This document shows, piece by piece, positions 25,692 to 33,275 of a stretch of DNA of 64,000 bases. The translations under genes were made by a program, and so were the position numbers. Position 1 is the stretch's first letter, and the number at the start of each line of letters is the position of its first letter. The notes beneath the pieces were generated by a model, which was given only the letters and a program-made list of their open reading frames with translations, was not told the DNA's origin and ran no database searches. The stretch covers positions 806,001 through 870,000 of the forward strand of contig NZ_FYDD01000004.1 of the NCBI RefSeq assembly GCF_900186585.1. Direction: 5' to 3'. Origin of the DNA: Massiliimalia timonensis. Its GTDB lineage: Bacteria; Bacillota; Clostridia; Oscillospirales; Ruminococcaceae.

Positions 25692-26386
25692 TCAAGTCCT
25701 TCCGCAGAAACAGGGTTTGGATTTAAAATGATGTCAACTACTTTTCCGCTTTTGATTTTAATAACACGGTCGGCGATCGCGGTAAACGCCTGATTGTGGG
25801 TGATGACGATCACAGTCTGACCATTTTTTTTACAGGTGTCCTGCAAAAGCTGCAAAATAGCCTTTCCGGTTTGGTAATCCAGCGCGCCGGTGGGCTCGTC
25901 GCAGAGCAAAAGTTTGGGGTTTTTGGCGATCGCACGCGCAATCGCGACCCGCTGCTGTTCGCCGCCGGAAAGCTGTGCCGGGAAGTTGGATAATCTGGAG
26001 CCCAGGCCGACCTCCTCCAGTACTGTTTTTGCATCCAGCGGGTCACGGCAGATTTGGGAAGCCAGTTCTACATTTTCCAGAGCCGTTAGGTTTTGGACAA
26101 GGTTATAAAACTGGAATACGAATCCAATATCATATCTGCGGTATTCGATCAACTGGCGCGGGGTATAGCTGCTGATATTTTTCCCATCCAGCAGGATCGT
26201 TCCGCTGGTGCAGGTATCCATGCCGCCCAGCATGTTCAGCACCGTTGTTTTTCCGGCTCCGCTGTGCCCTACGATTACCACAAATTCGCCCTGCTCCGCC
26301 GTAAAGGAGATCCCGTCTGCGGCGGCGATCTGAACTTCACCCATCTGATAAAGCTTTGTTACGTCTTGAAATTCAACAAAGGCCAT
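25685..26386 (-). CDS. ABC transporter ATP-binding protein (MacB/LolD type)
   Basis: Cytoplasmic ATPase of 233 residues partnering the FtsX-like permease. Walker [10 protein letters not shown] (residues 40-48), Q-loop region [11 protein letters not shown], signature LSGGEQQR, Walker [13 protein letters not shown] and the switch His in VIVITHNQ are all intact. Length and motifs fit the small ATPases of type VII mechanotransmission ABC systems (LolD, FtsE, MacB N-domain). It directly precedes and overlaps the permease gene. Export of a substrate and transmembrane signalling are both possible for this class; the sequence does not decide. Confidence 0.94.
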   Translation of the reverse strand: MAFVEFQDVTKLYQMGEVQIAAADGISFTAEQGEFVVIVGHSGAGKTTVLNMLGGMDTCTSGTILLDGKNISSYTPRQLIEYRRYDIGFVFQFYNLVQNLTALENVELASQICRDPLDAKTVLEEVGLGSRLSNFPAQLSGGEQQRVAIARAIAKNPKLLLCDEPTGALDYQTGKAILQLLQDTCKKNGQTVIVITHNQAFTAIADRVIKIKSGKVVDIILNPNPVSAEGLEW

Positions 26387-26500
26387 TCCTTTCCAGCCCC
26401 TTTCGCACCTGATTTTCTTTTTTCTTAAGCCTATTATAGCATATTTTGACAGGGGAAAATATCAACAAATTGTGAGCAATTCTCGGAAATAGAAAGAAAT

Positions 26501-26529
26501 TTGAAATCATGCTCTATTTGTGCTACAAT
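26501..26529 (+). promoter_or_regulatory. sigmaA promoter of the ROK gene
   Basis: TTGAAA (26501-26506) and TACAAT (26524-26529), 17-bp spacer, 38 bp before the chosen start codon. It overlaps an upstream in-frame extension of the ORF, which is why the later start was chosen. Confidence 0.75.
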
Positions 26530-26566
26530 ACCCATAGAGAAAATGTCGAGTATAAGGATGTATCAA

Positions 26567-27715
26567 ATGAAAATCGTGCAAACTAAGGATATTCGTGCCC
26601 ATAACCGTCTGAAGATCCTGAAATATATCCGCCAGCACCGGAACACCTCACGGGCAGAGATCTCTGAGAAAATGAGGCTCAATAAAGCAACTGTTTCTAC
26701 CATCGTGAAAGAGTGGATGGACCTGCATATTCTGCGGGAGACTCAGCTTGGTACCTCTACCGGGGGAAGAAAACCGATCATGCTGGAATTGATCCCGGAT
26801 GCAGGATACTGTATCGCTATTGATTTTGACGTGACGAAGATCCGGGTCATCGTCACGGATCTTAATAATGAGCTCCGTGACAACTATGTGATCCCGTTGG
26901 TAGGGACGAATTTCCTTGAAAATTATAAGCAGCTTTACCAGTATCTGGACAGGCTGATCGCCACCCAAAAGCCATCGCCCTATGGCTTGATCGGGATCGG
27001 GATCTCGGTGCGCGGGGTGGTGGACCGAGACGGGACCATCCGGAATATCCCCCGTTTAAAATGGAGCAATATAGACATCAAAACTTTGGTGGAGGACCGC
27101 TATCATGTCCCGGTCATCGTTCATAACGACGGGAATTTGGTCGCGCTGACTGAATTAAAACAACACCCCCAATATAAAGAACTGGCGATCATCAATATTA
27201 CTGATGTCATCTCCACCGGGTTAATTACCAACGGCAAGCTGGTGCAGGGATACCATGGGTTTGCCAATGCTTTGGGGCATCACACCATCAACTGTACCGA
27301 AACAGAACAGTGCACCTGTGGAAAATACGGCTGCTGGGAGCAATATTGCAGCAATGACGCTGTACTCAAGGCCATGAACTGCCATTTACAAAAACCGATC
27401 AGCCGGATCGAAGAGTTTATCGCGATGGTGCGGATGAAGGACCCGCATGCAGTTGCGGTGTTAGAGCAGTTTGCGCGGTATCTTGCTGTAGGCATTGCAA
27501 ATATTATCTTTATTTTAAACAGCGAGGTGATTATCATCAATTCGGTGATCGTATCCTCGTTCCCTTACCTGATTCCAGAGATATTGCACAATATTTTGCT
27601 TCCGATCACGGAAACGCAGGATATCCTGTTATCTGATATGGGGGCTGACGGTCCGCTTTTGGGGGCGTCAGATCTGTGCATCGACGGCTTTTTCCAAGCG
27701 CTTGCAAACTCTTAA
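26567..27715 (+). CDS. ROK-family transcriptional regulator
   Basis: NagC/XylR-type regulator of 382 residues. An N-terminal winged helix (about residues 12-75, with NTSRAEISEKMRLNKATVSTIVKEW) is joined to a ROK domain carrying the zinc-binding motif CTCGKYGCWEQYC and the HNDGNLVAL segment. The glycine-rich phosphate-binding loop of ROK kinases is degenerate (ITDVISTGL instead of the usual GTGIG pattern), which fits a repressor without kinase activity. AAGGA lies 8 nt before the ATG at 26567. No sugar operon is immediately next to it, so its targets may include the ribokinase and lacZ genes elsewhere in the window, but this is speculation. Confidence 0.9.
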   Translation: MKIVQTKDIRAHNRLKILKYIRQHRNTSRAEISEKMRLNKATVSTIVKEWMDLHILRETQLGTSTGGRKPIMLELIPDAGYCIAIDFDVTKIRVIVTDLNNELRDNYVIPLVGTNFLENYKQLYQYLDRLIATQKPSPYGLIGIGISVRGVVDRDGTIRNIPRLKWSNIDIKTLVEDRYHVPVIVHNDGNLVALTELKQHPQYKELAIINITDVISTGLITNGKLVQGYHGFANALGHHTINCTETEQCTCGKYGCWEQYCSNDAVLKAMNCHLQKPISRIEEFIAMVRMKDPHAVAVLEQFARYLAVGIANIIFILNSEVIIINSVIVSSFPYLIPEILHNILLPITETQDILLSDMGADGPLLGASDLCIDGFFQALANS

Positions 27716-27718
27716 TAA

Positions 27719-27753
27719 AAAACGAGGAAGCTTTTTTAAGCTTCCTCGTTTTA
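27719..27753. terminator. Bidirectional terminator
   Basis: AACGAGGAAGCTT (27721-27733) pairs perfectly with 27738-27750 around TTTT, with A and T runs outside; shared by the ROK gene and the convergent flavodoxin gene. Confidence 0.92.
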
Positions 27754-27769
27754 ATATGGCTGAAAAATT

Positions 27770-28363
27770 TTATGCTTTGGAATGGATAAACGGCAGGACA
27801 TGATCCAAGTACCGGCGGATCGCTGTCACCGTATCTTCTGTCATCCGTTGGTCGGACATCGGGCCGGTAGCCCAGGTGATCCCGTAGGCGGGCTGTGGTG
27901 CGCCGCCGATGTTACAGGGGACAGAGAGGTTGATCATTCCCATATGCTGTGCGAAAGCGTTCATCACCTGCATGCAAAGCTCGCTTCCGCCGTAAAGGTC
28001 GCCGCTGGTAGCAAAGCAGCCAAAATATTTTCCGGACATCAAAGCGTCTACCCAAATATCACAGAACGAATCCATAAAGGCTTTCATCTGTGCGGACACG
28101 CATCCGTAATAGGTAGGAGAGCCTAAAAACAGCGCGTCGTAATCGGTCAGATCTTTCCCGGAGCCAACCACCGGAAGTTTTAAAATCTCTTCCCGGTACG
28201 CTCTGGAGGATTCAAACCGAAGGGAGGTTTCTTCAAAGGTATCGTCTTTGACGCGGAACAGAGCGACATCTTCGCCCTGTTCTTTCAGATAATCGGCATA
28301 AGCTTTTGCCATCAGGTAAGTATTTCCGCAGACGCTGTGGAATACAACTGCAATTTTTGACAT
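27770..28363 (-). CDS. Flavodoxin family protein
   Basis: FMN-binding flavodoxin/NAD(P)H-quinone oxidoreductase-type protein of 197 residues. The N-terminal VVFHSVCGNTYLMA is the FMN phosphate loop, GSPTYYGCVSAQMKAFMD (about residues 80-97) the flavin ring loop, and TSGDLYGGSE the third contact. It is the last gene of a leftward set of redox genes: flavodoxin, TIGR03792-like protein, SDR, RibD-C reductase and this flavodoxin, downstream of two NCS2-type permeases. It probably carries electrons for or with the neighbouring reductases, which is an inference from context. It ends at a strong terminator. Confidence 0.88.
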   Translation of the reverse strand: MSKIAVVFHSVCGNTYLMAKAYADYLKEQGEDVALFRVKDDTFEETSLRFESSRAYREEILKLPVVGSGKDLTDYDALFLGSPTYYGCVSAQMKAFMDSFCDIWVDALMSGKYFGCFATSGDLYGGSELCMQVMNAFAQHMGMINLSVPCNIGGAPQPAYGITWATGPMSDQRMTEDTVTAIRRYLDHVLPFIHSKA

Positions 28364-28385
28364 GTTGTGTTTTCCTTCTTTCTGT

Positions 28386-29339
28386 TTAACCGTAAATCAG
28401 CTTCTGGCGGAAATAGAAGAAATGGTCGCTGTGGGTATGGATAGACAGCATTTTGGTGTGTGGGTGGTCTTTGGAGCCGAATTCTTTGCCGAATTTTCCG
28501 ATCGACAATGCCTGTCCGCCCACATAGATGCAGGAATAGTTGAAGAACAACTCATCCATCAGCCCTTCCGATACCAGATAGTGCATGTAAGAAGGGGTTT
28601 CCACCAAAACCTTGTCCAGCCCAAACTTCTTCATGATATACAGCGCCACATGGGAATCCGGGGCTTTTTCACCGGTCGCGATCACGATCACCTTGTCCTG
28701 ATTTGCTTTCATGCCGGCAATCAGCTCGTCGGTGACTTCTTCTTTGGAGGATACAGGTCCTACAACGTAGTAATCGCATTGGATGTTTTGTTTTACCACT
28801 TCCAAACCTGCGGCAGAGGTGCTGATCATAACCGGCACTTCTGGGGTTTTAAAGAGGAGATGGTCAAACGGGATGTCAGTGGCGTCTAAGGAAGAAATGA
28901 TGTTCCACGGAACCGGGTTCATTCCGGCGGCGATCCGGGCGTCTTCCATGTCCTGATCGAACACATGGCAGGTATAGTCGCCTTCCGCCTGCATGGTGCC
29001 TGCGCCGATGATGTCGGCGTCGGAAACTGCGCGGAGCATATTTAAGATCCACCAGTCAGCGTTTGCGCCGTCCGGGTCATACTTGTTCAGTTTCGCGATC
29101 AGCGGCCCCTGCGGAGCGTCGGTGAAAGCGATCTTTCCGTCAATAGAAGTAACAAGAGAAGTATAAGTATAAGGGCGGTCTTCGTGCAGTTCCGTAAATT
29201 TCAACTCGCCGTAGATCTGTTTGATATGGTCAGAAGTTATGGTTTCTACAGAAGCATTTTTTAGGTCTTCGCTTTCGTAGATCTTGGTAACTTTTGTTTT
29301 TTCCACATCAAACGGCATTTTAAATAAAGAAGTTGCCAT
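28386..29339 (-). CDS. RibD C-terminal/dihydrofolate reductase-like reductase
   Basis: 317-residue protein with a RibD_C/DHFR-like NAD(P)H-dependent reductase domain. Visible are the first strand TYTSLVTSIDGKIAFTD (about residues 57-73), the VSDADIIGAGTMQAEGDY segment (about 103-120) typical of RibD_C, and a later VLVETPSYMHYLVSEGLMDELFF block. No cytidine/deoxycytidylate deaminase domain is present and no other riboflavin genes are nearby, so riboflavin synthesis is unlikely. An extra N-terminal part of about 50 residues is unexplained. Ribosome site GGAGG precedes the ATG. Substrate unknown; possibly a pterin, pyrimidine or lactone-like compound imported by the adjacent permeases. Confidence 0.85.
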   Translation of the reverse strand: MATSLFKMPFDVEKTKVTKIYESEDLKNASVETITSDHIKQIYGELKFTELHEDRPYTYTSLVTSIDGKIAFTDAPQGPLIAKLNKYDPDGANADWWILNMLRAVSDADIIGAGTMQAEGDYTCHVFDQDMEDARIAAGMNPVPWNIISSLDATDIPFDHLLFKTPEVPVMISTSAAGLEVVKQNIQCDYYVVGPVSSKEEVTDELIAGMKANQDKVIVIATGEKAPDSHVALYIMKKFGLDKVLVETPSYMHYLVSEGLMDELFFNYSCIYVGGQALSIGKFGKEFGSKDHPHTKMLSIHTHSDHFFYFRQKLIYG

Positions 29340-29352
29340 TTGATTTTCCTCC

Positions 29353-30084
29353 TTAGATCAGGCTGCCACCGCAGACATGCATAATTTCGCCGGTGATAAA
29401 GCCGCTTTCATCGCTGGACAGGAAAGAGATCGCGTTCGCCATGTCTTCCACCTTGCCCATTTTGTGGAGCGGGTACATGCTTGCGTATTCTTCTTCCAAA
29501 GCCTTTGGATCCTCTGCTTCTGCAAAGCGCATTTCGATCATCGGGGTGCGTACCAGCCCCGGCAGGATGCAGTTGACACGGATGTCAGGCGCATATTCCA
29601 GAGCAATGCATTTGGTCAGCATAATAACGCCGGCCTTAGACGGGCAGTAGCCGATCCGTTCCGGAATTGGGTGAACCCCCAAGTCGGAACCAACGGTCAC
29701 GATGGTAGAATCTTTCTGTTTTTTCAATTCGATCACAGCAGCCTTGCACATATTGAACACACCGCCCAGATTGATGCTGATCTCTTTCATAAAGGTGTCG
29801 TAGTTGGTGCTTTCTAAGCTGCCGATAAAGGTAACGCCAGCGCAGCATACCAGCTTGTTCACTCTGCCGAATGCTTTTACAGCCTGTGCAACAACGTTTT
29901 CTGCTTCTTCCGGTTTGGAAAGGTCGGCCTGAACGTAGATTGCGTTCTGGTCTTCGATCTTCATAGACGGTTCGATTCCGCAGCCAACAACTTTTGCGCC
30001 TTCTGCGAGAAAATGTTTTGCAACGCCTTCACCGATTCCGGAAGAAGCTCCGGTAACGATGACCACTTTATTTTCAAATTTCAT
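29353..30084 (-). CDS. Short-chain dehydrogenase/reductase
   Basis: Classical SDR of 243 residues. The N terminus has the nucleotide-binding motif TGASSGIGEG, the NAG-type motif is CCAGV, and the catalytic Ser/Tyr/Lys triad appears as VGSDLG, then YCPSK (Tyr-x-x-x-Lys). The C-terminal GSSxxFTGE-like stretch (SSDESGFITGEIMHVCGG) is typical of oxidoreductases with alcohol or keto substrates. Start chosen at the ATG at 30084, 8 nt after AGAGG. Third gene of the redox cluster, 13 bp upstream of the RibD-C gene. Substrate not deducible. Confidence 0.92.
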   Translation of the reverse strand: MKFENKVVIVTGASSGIGEGVAKHFLAEGAKVVGCGIEPSMKIEDQNAIYVQADLSKPEEAENVVAQAVKAFGRVNKLVCCAGVTFIGSLESTNYDTFMKEISINLGGVFNMCKAAVIELKKQKDSTIVTVGSDLGVHPIPERIGYCPSKAGVIMLTKCIALEYAPDIRVNCILPGLVRTPMIEMRFAEAEDPKALEEEYASMYPLHKMGKVEDMANAISFLSSDESGFITGEIMHVCGGSLI

Positions 30085-30133
30085 GATCAATACCTCTTTC
30101 TGATTTTAAAATAAATGGGGGAGAGGCGGCAAA

Positions 30134-30523
30134 TTAGTCGTCTACCCGTTCAAATCTGCTGTAACGGTGTACGCCGAAGTTTTCTTCGTTCTGTCCGCAG
30201 TAGATGAATTCGTACGGTTTTGTGAATTTGCTTTCAAATTCTTTGATAAACGCAGCCTGCAGTTCTTTGTCGTCAACTTTTTTCCAGGATTCCAAGCTTT
30301 CCCAGATAAATACAAAGTGCATTTCGCCCGGTTTGTTTTCGTTGATCCAGGTTTCTTTGCTCAAAAACGGGATGTGGTCAAATCCGTCCCACATTGCTTC
30401 GCCCAGAGTCCAGACTTCGTGGTCGATGGTCAAATATTCTTCCACGTCTTCCGGAGCAACTTTGAAGATCAGGTGTTCTACAGGCAGGTGTTCTTTGGTT
30501 GTGAATTTGTACTTTTTAGACAT
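30134..30523 (-). CDS. TIGR03792-like small protein (ABM-type dimeric alpha/beta barrel)
   Basis: 129-residue protein that resembles the uncharacterised TIGR03792 family: the core VEHLIFKVAPEDVEEYLTID followed by a Trp-rich stretch (EVWTLGEAMWDGF) and MHFVFIWESLESWKKV. The pattern suggests a ferredoxin-like dimeric barrel of the antibiotic-biosynthesis-monooxygenase type, often enzymes or small-molecule binders acting on aromatic or redox-active compounds. Start chosen at the ATG at 30523, 8 nt after GGGAG. It lies between a flavodoxin and an SDR in the redox cluster. No catalytic function is known. Confidence 0.75.
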   Translation of the reverse strand: MSKKYKFTTKEHLPVEHLIFKVAPEDVEEYLTIDHEVWTLGEAMWDGFDHIPFLSKETWINENKPGEMHFVFIWESLESWKKVDDKELQAAFIKEFESKFTKPYEFIYCGQNEENFGVHRYSRFERVDD

Positions 30524-30555
30524 AACGATTTCTCCCTTCAATGAATCAAAAAATT

Positions 30556-31116
30556 TTATTTATTGGCTTCGTTCATCTTGTTAGCCAGGTCAATGACCTG
30601 CTGCTTGATGTCAGGACGGGTTTCCAGAGAATCCACGTCGCTGTTTGGAAGACATACTTCCCCTAAAAATTCTGTGCTCAGGTCGTTTAACAGGTTTTTA
30701 AAGACCAGTTCGCCGCCCAAAAATTGATTTTCAAAGCTTGGTGCGCCGCCAACCATTAAAATCGCGCCTTTTTTAATAAAATGATCCGGCATGTCGTTTC
30801 TGACATGGCCTGCCCAGTAAACCTGTAGTCTGTCGATCAATGATTTCAGCTCACCGGTAATGGAGTGGAAATACATCGGGGAAGCCAGTACAATATTGTC
30901 TGCTTCTTCGATTTTGCGGTAAATATCCTGCATACCGTCCTTGATGCTACAGCCTTTTTTGTGCCAGCAGTAGCGGCAGTCCTTACATGGAGCCACCTCG
31001 GTACGGTAAGCATCAATAATTTCCTTTTCGCCGTCAAGATGCTCTAAAAACAGGTCGACCATTGCTCTGGTGTGGCCTTTTTCTCTTGCGGCACCAAAAA
31101 GCACTAAAGTTTTCAT
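30556..31116 (-). CDS. Flavodoxin-fold NAD(P)H-dependent oxidoreductase
   Basis: 186-residue flavoprotein of the NADPH-dependent FMN reductase type. FMN loop LVLFGAAREKGHTRAM at the N terminus, a Cys-rich segment CKDCRYCWHKKGC (about residues 44-56) and the flavin-contact loop ASPMYFHSITGELKSLIDR (about 80-98). The Cys motif resembles that of iron-sulfur flavoproteins, but a cluster is not proven. First gene of the five-gene redox set on the minus strand, with an AGGAG ribosome site before the ATG. It may reduce the same compound handled by the SDR and RibD-C reductase. Confidence 0.87.
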   Translation of the reverse strand: MKTLVLFGAAREKGHTRAMVDLFLEHLDGEKEIIDAYRTEVAPCKDCRYCWHKKGCSIKDGMQDIYRKIEEADNIVLASPMYFHSITGELKSLIDRLQVYWAGHVRNDMPDHFIKKGAILMVGGAPSFENQFLGGELVFKNLLNDLSTEFLGEVCLPNSDVDSLETRPDIKQQVIDLANKMNEANK

Positions 31117-31281
31117 GTCATTCTCCTCTTAAGATTAGAAATAGTTTTATGAAGCTGCGAAATACATAAATTTATGACTATACTCATGAGGGGCAGAAAC
31201 AAAACCATAGTTTTCTGTGCCAATGAGATCGTCAAACTAAAATTTCGCCCTCTGTTTTGGGCTGAGGAAAGATTCTAATAA

Positions 31282-31317
31282 TTCAGTTGGAAGATGCTTT
31301 CCCATCTTCCAACTGAA
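31282..31317 (-). terminator. 15-bp hairpin after the first NCS2 permease gene
   Basis: Perfect inverted repeat (31282-31296 with 31303-31317) around a 6-nt loop, 26 bp past the permease stop codon, followed on the minus strand by an A/T-rich tract with few consecutive T. It separates the permease from the redox operon; read-through to the redox genes remains possible. Confidence 0.65.
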
Positions 31318-31342
31318 CGGTTCATCTTTTTGCTGTGTGCTT

Positions 31343-32869
31343 TTATAACTGTGAGTCTACCTGAACCTGCTGTTCCAGCATAGCCTCTGCTTCCAAGTCA
31401 GCCTGATGCGCCTTGTGATTGAATTTGATCAGGTGCAGGATAAAGAATCCAACCGCGCAAACTGCATAGGCAATGATAAAGTTGGTTTCAAAAACATAGC
31501 CTTCGGTCAAGATGATGCTTGGAGAGTGAATCATACCAATCGCAGTCAGTACGATCGCGATCACGGAAGTGATCGAAACAGCTTTCCAGTTGTTGTCGAT
31601 GATGAATACGAAGATACAGCCAACGATCAAGCCGATAAACGCGGAACCAGGTTTATACATGGCAAGACCAGCAAGTCCGCCTTCTGCAACATTTGTGATG
31701 ATAAAGTCGACCAATACCGGTACAGAAGCCATGATGACTGCCGGATAGTATTTGCTTTTCACAACGTCAAACGCCTGAGCATAGCTGGAGATACCAACAA
31801 ATACAAGGATCGGCAGAACGGCAGCTTCCGGAATAAAGGAGTTGATGATCGCGCTCAGGCCGGTTAAGCCAACTAAAGCATAAAGAACGACCAGACCAAA
31901 GTGGTAGCCAGTACCAGCGTTCATCTTTTTCCATCCCGGATAGCCCCAGTACAGACCAACTGCCAGAGGGCTTCCAAACAGAGCGCCTACCATACTTGCA
32001 ACACCAGAGATTACCAATGGCTTTGTGGTGGTGAAGAAAGTATCGCCGCATTCTTTTGCCTGTTCTACCGCTTGGATACCAGTGATGACCTCATTGATAG
32101 AGAAAGCGATGATGATTGGCAGGAATGGGATCGTCGCGCTCATTACTTCCGGTGAGAAAATGCCGAAAGTAGGCAGCGGCAGGTAGAAGCCGATGTTAGA
32201 GAAAGAATCAGCAACTGCGCCAAATCCCATAGCGCCGGTAGCAAATGCGATCACTGCACCGACTACGATCGCGATCAAAGCAGCCGGAACCTTGGTGTTT
32301 ACTTTGCCAAGGTAGATGACAAACAATACGACCAAAGCGATCCAACCAACCAACGGCATTTTCAATACGCCGTCCATGGACTGCAACACCAGGAACGCCA
32401 TAGCACCGCCGGCCAAAGAACCAAACAGAGCGCCTGCCGGAACGATTTTTAAGAGTTTTGGAACAACGAATGCGCCGATCACGAACACAAGGCCGCCGAT
32501 GAAGTGCGCGAATACACCAACCTGGAAAGCAAGCATTGCATCATTGGTAGTATTCAGCACAGGCAGCATGATAGAATACAGCCAGATGAACAAACGTCCA
32601 GCCTGGATCCCTGCCGGAATAGCAGTTAAACCCGCGTCGCCTCTTTGTTTTGCAATGTGACGGTAATACAGCCAAAGGCCGCCGTTTAACACAATGATAC
32701 TAACCAGTACGCCCGGCATCATGGTGCCGAACACAACATCGCTGCCAAGCTGAAGGGTACCAGTCAAAATTGCGATCGCCGCAATTACTTTTGAAAAGCC
32801 GTCAAAAAACACACCTAAAGATGCGTCTAAGTCGGATTTCTTAAAAAAAGGAATTTTTACGTTTTCCAT
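31343..32869 (-). CDS. NCS2/AzgA-like nucleobase permease (A)
   Basis: Polytopic permease of 508 residues in the NCS2 (xanthine/uracil/vitamin C, AzgA-like) superfamily. About 12-14 hydrophobic helices fill nearly the whole length. Conserved stretches shared with the second permease are DASLGVFFDGFSK at the start, TTNDAMLAFQVGV (about 110-122), INEVITGIQAVEQAKECGD (about 255-273) and GSPLAVGLYWGYPGWKKM (about 295-312). Substrate cannot be read from sequence; purines, pyrimidines or related heterocycles are typical. It is followed by a hairpin and then the redox genes. An inverted repeat and a long untranslated leader precede it. Confidence 0.85.
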   Translation of the reverse strand: MENVKIPFFKKSDLDASLGVFFDGFSKVIAAIAILTGTLQLGSDVVFGTMMPGVLVSIIVLNGGLWLYYRHIAKQRGDAGLTAIPAGIQAGRLFIWLYSIMLPVLNTTNDAMLAFQVGVFAHFIGGLVFVIGAFVVPKLLKIVPAGALFGSLAGGAMAFLVLQSMDGVLKMPLVGWIALVVLFVIYLGKVNTKVPAALIAIVVGAVIAFATGAMGFGAVADSFSNIGFYLPLPTFGIFSPEVMSATIPFLPIIIAFSINEVITGIQAVEQAKECGDTFFTTTKPLVISGVASMVGALFGSPLAVGLYWGYPGWKKMNAGTGYHFGLVVLYALVGLTGLSAIINSFIPEAAVLPILVFVGISSYAQAFDVVKSKYYPAVIMASVPVLVDFIITNVAEGGLAGLAMYKPGSAFIGLIVGCIFVFIIDNNWKAVSITSVIAIVLTAIGMIHSPSIILTEGYVFETNFIIAYAVCAVGFFILHLIKFNHKAHQADLEAEAMLEQQVQVDSQL

Positions 32870-32893
32870 TTAAATTGTCCTCCCAACGAATTT

Positions 32894-32925
32894 GTTTCAC
32901 GAACTGTGAGTTGTTTTCGTGAAAC
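32894..32925 (-). promoter_or_regulatory. 10-bp inverted repeat just upstream of permease A
   Basis: GTTTCACGAA (32894-32903) and TTCGTGAAAC (32916-32925) form a perfect inverted repeat with a 12-bp centre, 25 bp before the start codon and next to the GGGAGG ribosome site. It could be a repressor operator or an RNA hairpin controlling translation. Confidence 0.5.
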
Positions 32926-33237
32926 CACTTTTAAATACTACTGTCTTGCGTTTCTTACGGCCATGGATTCAGGTTGTCCAGAAAAAACAAAAATAACCGA
33001 TTTTGGCCAAAGAAACCGGACTAAAAACTTTTTGGGGATCTTTAAAGAAAAGATCCTGTCCCCATTTTTTTGTTCAAAGCCCGTTCATTTACACTGATCG
33101 TTCTATCTCCTCCATTCACAGTTCCCTGCCAAAGCAACAGAATGTGAAACGGAAGAACCGTTTCCCTTTGATCCTGTGTTTCTGCAGGCTTTGTTATTTG
33201 TTTGACATAGTTTAAGATTCAAACTATGTTTTTCTAT
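32926..33237. other. Untranslated gap between the two permease genes
   Basis: No convincing gene. Features seen: nested minus-strand stems at 33117-33178, and two plus-strand terminator-like hairpins, 33034-33073 (GGGGATC...GATC...CCCC followed by A and seven T) and 33205-33233 (ACATAGTTT/AAACTATGT followed by five T). The short ORFs in this gap lack ribosome sites. Confidence 0.4.
33117..33178 (-). ncRNA. Possible structured 5' leader element of permease A
   Basis: Three nested pairings on the minus strand: CACAG (33174-33178) with CTGTG (33117-33121), CAAAG (33166-33170) with CTTTG (33130-33134), and GAAACGG (33158-33164) with CCGTTTC (33146-33152). It matches no riboswitch class I recognise and may be chance. 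Confidence 0.25.
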
Positions 33238-33265
33238 TAAAACCCTTTGCCTCACAACAAAGGGT
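33238..33265 (-). terminator. Terminator of permease B
   Basis: On the minus strand ACCCTTTG pairs with CAAAGGGT around an 8-nt loop, followed by TTTTAATAG; lies 10 bp after the stop codon. Confidence 0.8.
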
Positions 33266-33275
33266 AAATAGACCG

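Noticed and set aside
32870-33275. Known riboswitch class in the permease leader
   Set aside because: I compared mentally with purine, PRPP, ZTP, THF, preQ1 and FMN consensus blocks and found no convincing match; only nested stems of unknown meaning.
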